32,170 nt of DNA from positions 75,851,599 through 75,883,768 of the forward strand of contig CM044518.1 of NCBI GenBank assembly GCA_024364805.1, written 5' to 3'. How positions within the stretch are numbered: the first letter of the stretch is position 1; every line of letters begins with the position of its first letter. A program made the translations under genes and the position numbers. This document shows, piece by piece, positions 29,847 through 32,170 of the stretch. Below the pieces are notes generated by a model. That model was not told the origin of the DNA, did not search any database, and worked only from the letters and a program-made list of their open reading frames with translations. This DNA is from Euprymna scolopes. Taxonomy: Eukaryota > Mollusca > Cephalopoda > Sepiida > Sepiolidae.

Positions 29847-31478
29847 CAGAAAATCCGCTCTTGCAATTTTTTTCAAAAACTGCAAGTTTAAGCTAAATTT
29901 AATGTAACTATTGAAACAACCTATACCTCAGTTGATTCGCCTTTTATTACTCTATAATTTTGTCTGTTCCTATTTGACATTTAATTAAAATATTCTAATG
30001 TTCACGTCAATGTAAAAAAATAACTTCAAATTTAGGAGGCAAAAAGAAAGTCTGCAGCAACTAATTTGTTTTAATCCAGCTTAAATTATCGCCCCTAAAT
30101 CAATTTAAAATATCCACCAACAGGAAACAAATCATCTCTAATCATAATTGTTGTTGTTCCAGGTAGTACAACGCAATATATGGCATGGCTTTATCTTAAT
30201 GATCGTCAGGAGATGATGAATCTCGACCTTTCTTGTTTATCCAATCGAGAAATCGGTCGCAGATGGAAATGTGATGAGAAAACGGCACAAAAAACTGTGC
30301 AAAAGCACCAAAAACACCGGAAGTGTTCGTGATGCCCCCACTTCTTGGTGTACTAGAGTTACTTCTAACAGGGAAGACAATGCTATCAAGATCCGCAGCT
30401 TAAGAAACAGATTTGAAACGGCTCCCCAAATCCAAGAACAGTGCAATTTTGTTAAAAAATGCTCTCTTTCTACTGTTAAGAACAGATTTAAGGAATTTAA
30501 TTTGCGAGGGTATGTTGCAAGGCGCAAGTCAATGGTTTCTGTAAAGAACAGAAAGCGACGTTTGGACTTCGTCAGATGCAAAAAAGATCATGACTCTCCA
30601 TATTGGTCAAAAGTGATTTTTAGCGACAAAAGCAAGTTCGATAGGCTAGGCAGTGATGTTAGGCAGTACGTCCGTCGGAGAAAAGACGAAGAATTTAATC
30701 CTAGGTGTTCAGTTTCAACGCTGCAAGGTGGTAGAGGTCCGGTTTTGGTGTAGGGTATTATTAATACCAATGGTTCAGGGCCAATAGTTCGCTTGCAAGG
30801 TCGAATTTATTCGACCAAGTACATTAATATGTTGACTGAGCATTTTCTACCCTACTTTGGTCGGATTTGCATGATAATCCCATCTTCATGCAGGATAATG
30901 CTGCCATTTACAAAGCTGGCAATGTCAAGAGGTTCCTGGAAGATCATGATATTCCGTGTTTTGATTGGCATGCACAATCTCCAGACGTCAATCCTATCGA
31001 AAACGTATGGCATTACATCAAACAACAGCTACGCAATGATAAAATTTCAAATTTTGAAGAACTTAGGACAAAAATTAAAGAAAAGTGGGGTGTCCTTTCC
31101 CCGGAGTATTGCTGCAGTCTAATTCAAGAAATTCCCAAAAGATTGCAGGCTGTCAAATTGCAGAAGGGCTATGCTACTAAATATTATTTTATTGTGTTTG
31201 TGTTGTATTTGTGCTGAATTAATATCCTAAAGTTACATTTAAATAACAATTTTCCATTGTGCTGACTTTGTTTTTGTCTCTTCAATTCGAAGTTATTTTT
31301 TTTGTGTAATTGACGTGAACACTAGAATATTTCAATTAAAAGTCAAATATAAACAGGTAAACTTATAGAAGAATAAAAGACCAATCAAATGAGGTATTGG
31401 TTGTTCAAACATTAATTTAGCTTAAATTTGCAGTTTTTGAAAGGATTACAAGTGCGGACTTTCTTTTTGCCGTCTGTG
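29847..31478 (+). mobile_element. Tc1-like DNA transposon with long IR/DR ends
   Basis: A 1632-base element bordered by TA at 29845-29846 and 31479-31480, the Tc1/mariner target. The ends are inverted repeats of about 210-219 bases (29847-30056 and 31260-31478). Each arm holds two copies of a transposase-binding-like sequence: GGCAAAAAGAAAGTCCGCA on the minus strand at 31453-31471 (outer right), GGCAAAAAGAAAGTCTGCA at 30038-30056 (inner left), a variant at 31260-31278 (inner right) and a worn one at 29847-29865 (outer left). This is the IR/DR layout known from Tc1-type elements such as Sleeping Beauty. One transposase pseudogene lies between the arms. Confidence 0.88.
30180..31217 (+). pseudogene. 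Tc1-type transposase (DD34E), disabled
   Basis: ATG at 30180 opens a protein of about 345 codons, the usual Tc1 length. The N-terminus has a helix-turn-helix-like region (SNREIGRRW, residues about 21-29), then GSVRDAP and RVTSNRED (second DNA-binding part) and a basic NRKRR stretch. The catalytic triad is complete: Asp at 30625-30627 (FSDKSK), Asp at 30894-30896 (MQDNAA) and Glu at 30999-31001 (NPIENVW), with exactly 34 residues between the last two. It is disabled by a frameshift near 30300-30318, a TAG at 30751-30753 where the glycine-rich box VLVWG expects Trp, and a second frameshift near 30855-30866 that restores the first frame. The stop is at 31215-31217. Confidence 0.9.
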
Positions 31479-31480
31479 TA

Positions 31481-32170
31481 GAATAAACATTAGGTTCTTC
31501 AATATGATAGTGGCGCGTTCGAAATAAATGTTTGTTTAGAGGAAAACTGGACTATGATACATGATATTTGCATTTTAAACTTTAATTCAAGCCATATTAA
31601 TTGTATAAAATCTACAGCAGGTCCTCTACAGTGAAATATAGACAAATATAAGGTGGACTAAGTAACTTCGAGAGAACTTAAAATTGATGATTTTATCGAT
31701 GTTGATAACAATAAAATATGGTAGGATGAAACATTCGTTTACCCCTATTTATTTCCGGGACTGAACTTATGCATTTATGATCTGAAAAAGATATATGTCT
31801 GTTGTCGACGGGGAAATCTGTCAATATTCATTGGCGCCTGATAAATGTTTACTTACCTGATGCAGTTAATATAAGCATAGCTAGTGAATGGGTTTGTCAA
31901 TTTCAGAGTGTCGACACAGATGTGAATGATTAAGTGCGTTCCAGATTTTAACGACCTATACATAAAAAGAGGATAGAGAAAGTACATTGAGGCAAGTGAC
32001 TAAGTAGGAACATAAATTCTGGAGCACAAAAAGCTGTTCGTTTTAATGGTATTACTCTCCTCTTCGTAGCTCTACCACGTTTTAATATTTGTATTAAAAT
32101 TGTAGATCTCACTTTTGGAACGTCCCTTACGCACAAACTCACACGTGCCCGCACACGCACACATATTATA
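31481..32170. other. AT-rich flank, nothing recognised
   Basis: No gene, RNA or repeat supported. It ends in a short CA-rich run (32130-32162). Confidence 0.4.

Overview
The window looks like gene-poor, repeat-dense nuclear DNA from an animal. The mix of elements (APE-type LINEs, an R2-group-like LINE, non-autonomous Helitrons with a CTAG end, a Tc1 transposon, Ty3/gypsy relics, long TA microsatellites) and the style of the Helitron family suggest a mollusc, perhaps a cephalopod. That assignment is inference from familiarity; no host gene here confirms it. I found no convincing host protein-coding gene, rRNA, functional tRNA, CRISPR array or operon. Nearly every recognisable reading frame is a decayed mobile element.

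Layout. 1-3330 (+): two partial copies of one APE-type LINE lie head to tail, followed by a sliver of Penelope-like reverse transcriptase and a third LINE endonuclease fragment joined to a GAA-tailed end. 3497-3573 (-): tRNA-like SINE head. 5568-7813 (+): two Helitron copies abut head to tail; the first is split by an antisense LINE that carries a fold-back junction. 8418-8970: a dispersed 129-bp direct repeat. 9320-13020 (+): a LINE with a C-terminal zinc knuckle and restriction-like endonuclease, followed at 13205-13800 by a second, more decayed copy of its RT. 14790-15270: a polypyrimidine tract. 15794-15855: an assembly gap inside a TA repeat. 17990-19270 (-): two different LINEs read as one antisense stretch. 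19385-22790 (+): a Ty3/gypsy pol fossil holding an antisense Helitron. 23590-25080 (-): a second, older gypsy fossil. 25120-26213 (+): the 3' half of the first LINE family with its poly-A tail. 26965-27321: a decayed C2H2-like fragment. 28351-28669: a repeat sandwiched between TA tracts. 29847-31478: a nearly complete Tc1 (DD34E) transposon with long inverted repeats in IR/DR arrangement and a disabled transposase.

The parts do not form a working system together. The history is one of layered insertion: LINE into Helitron, Helitron into LTR element, LINE beside LINE. The most informative points are the tandem Helitron junction, the fold-back in the nested LINE, the complementary damage in the two R2-group-like LINE copies, and the Tc1 element whose catalytic triad and ends survive.
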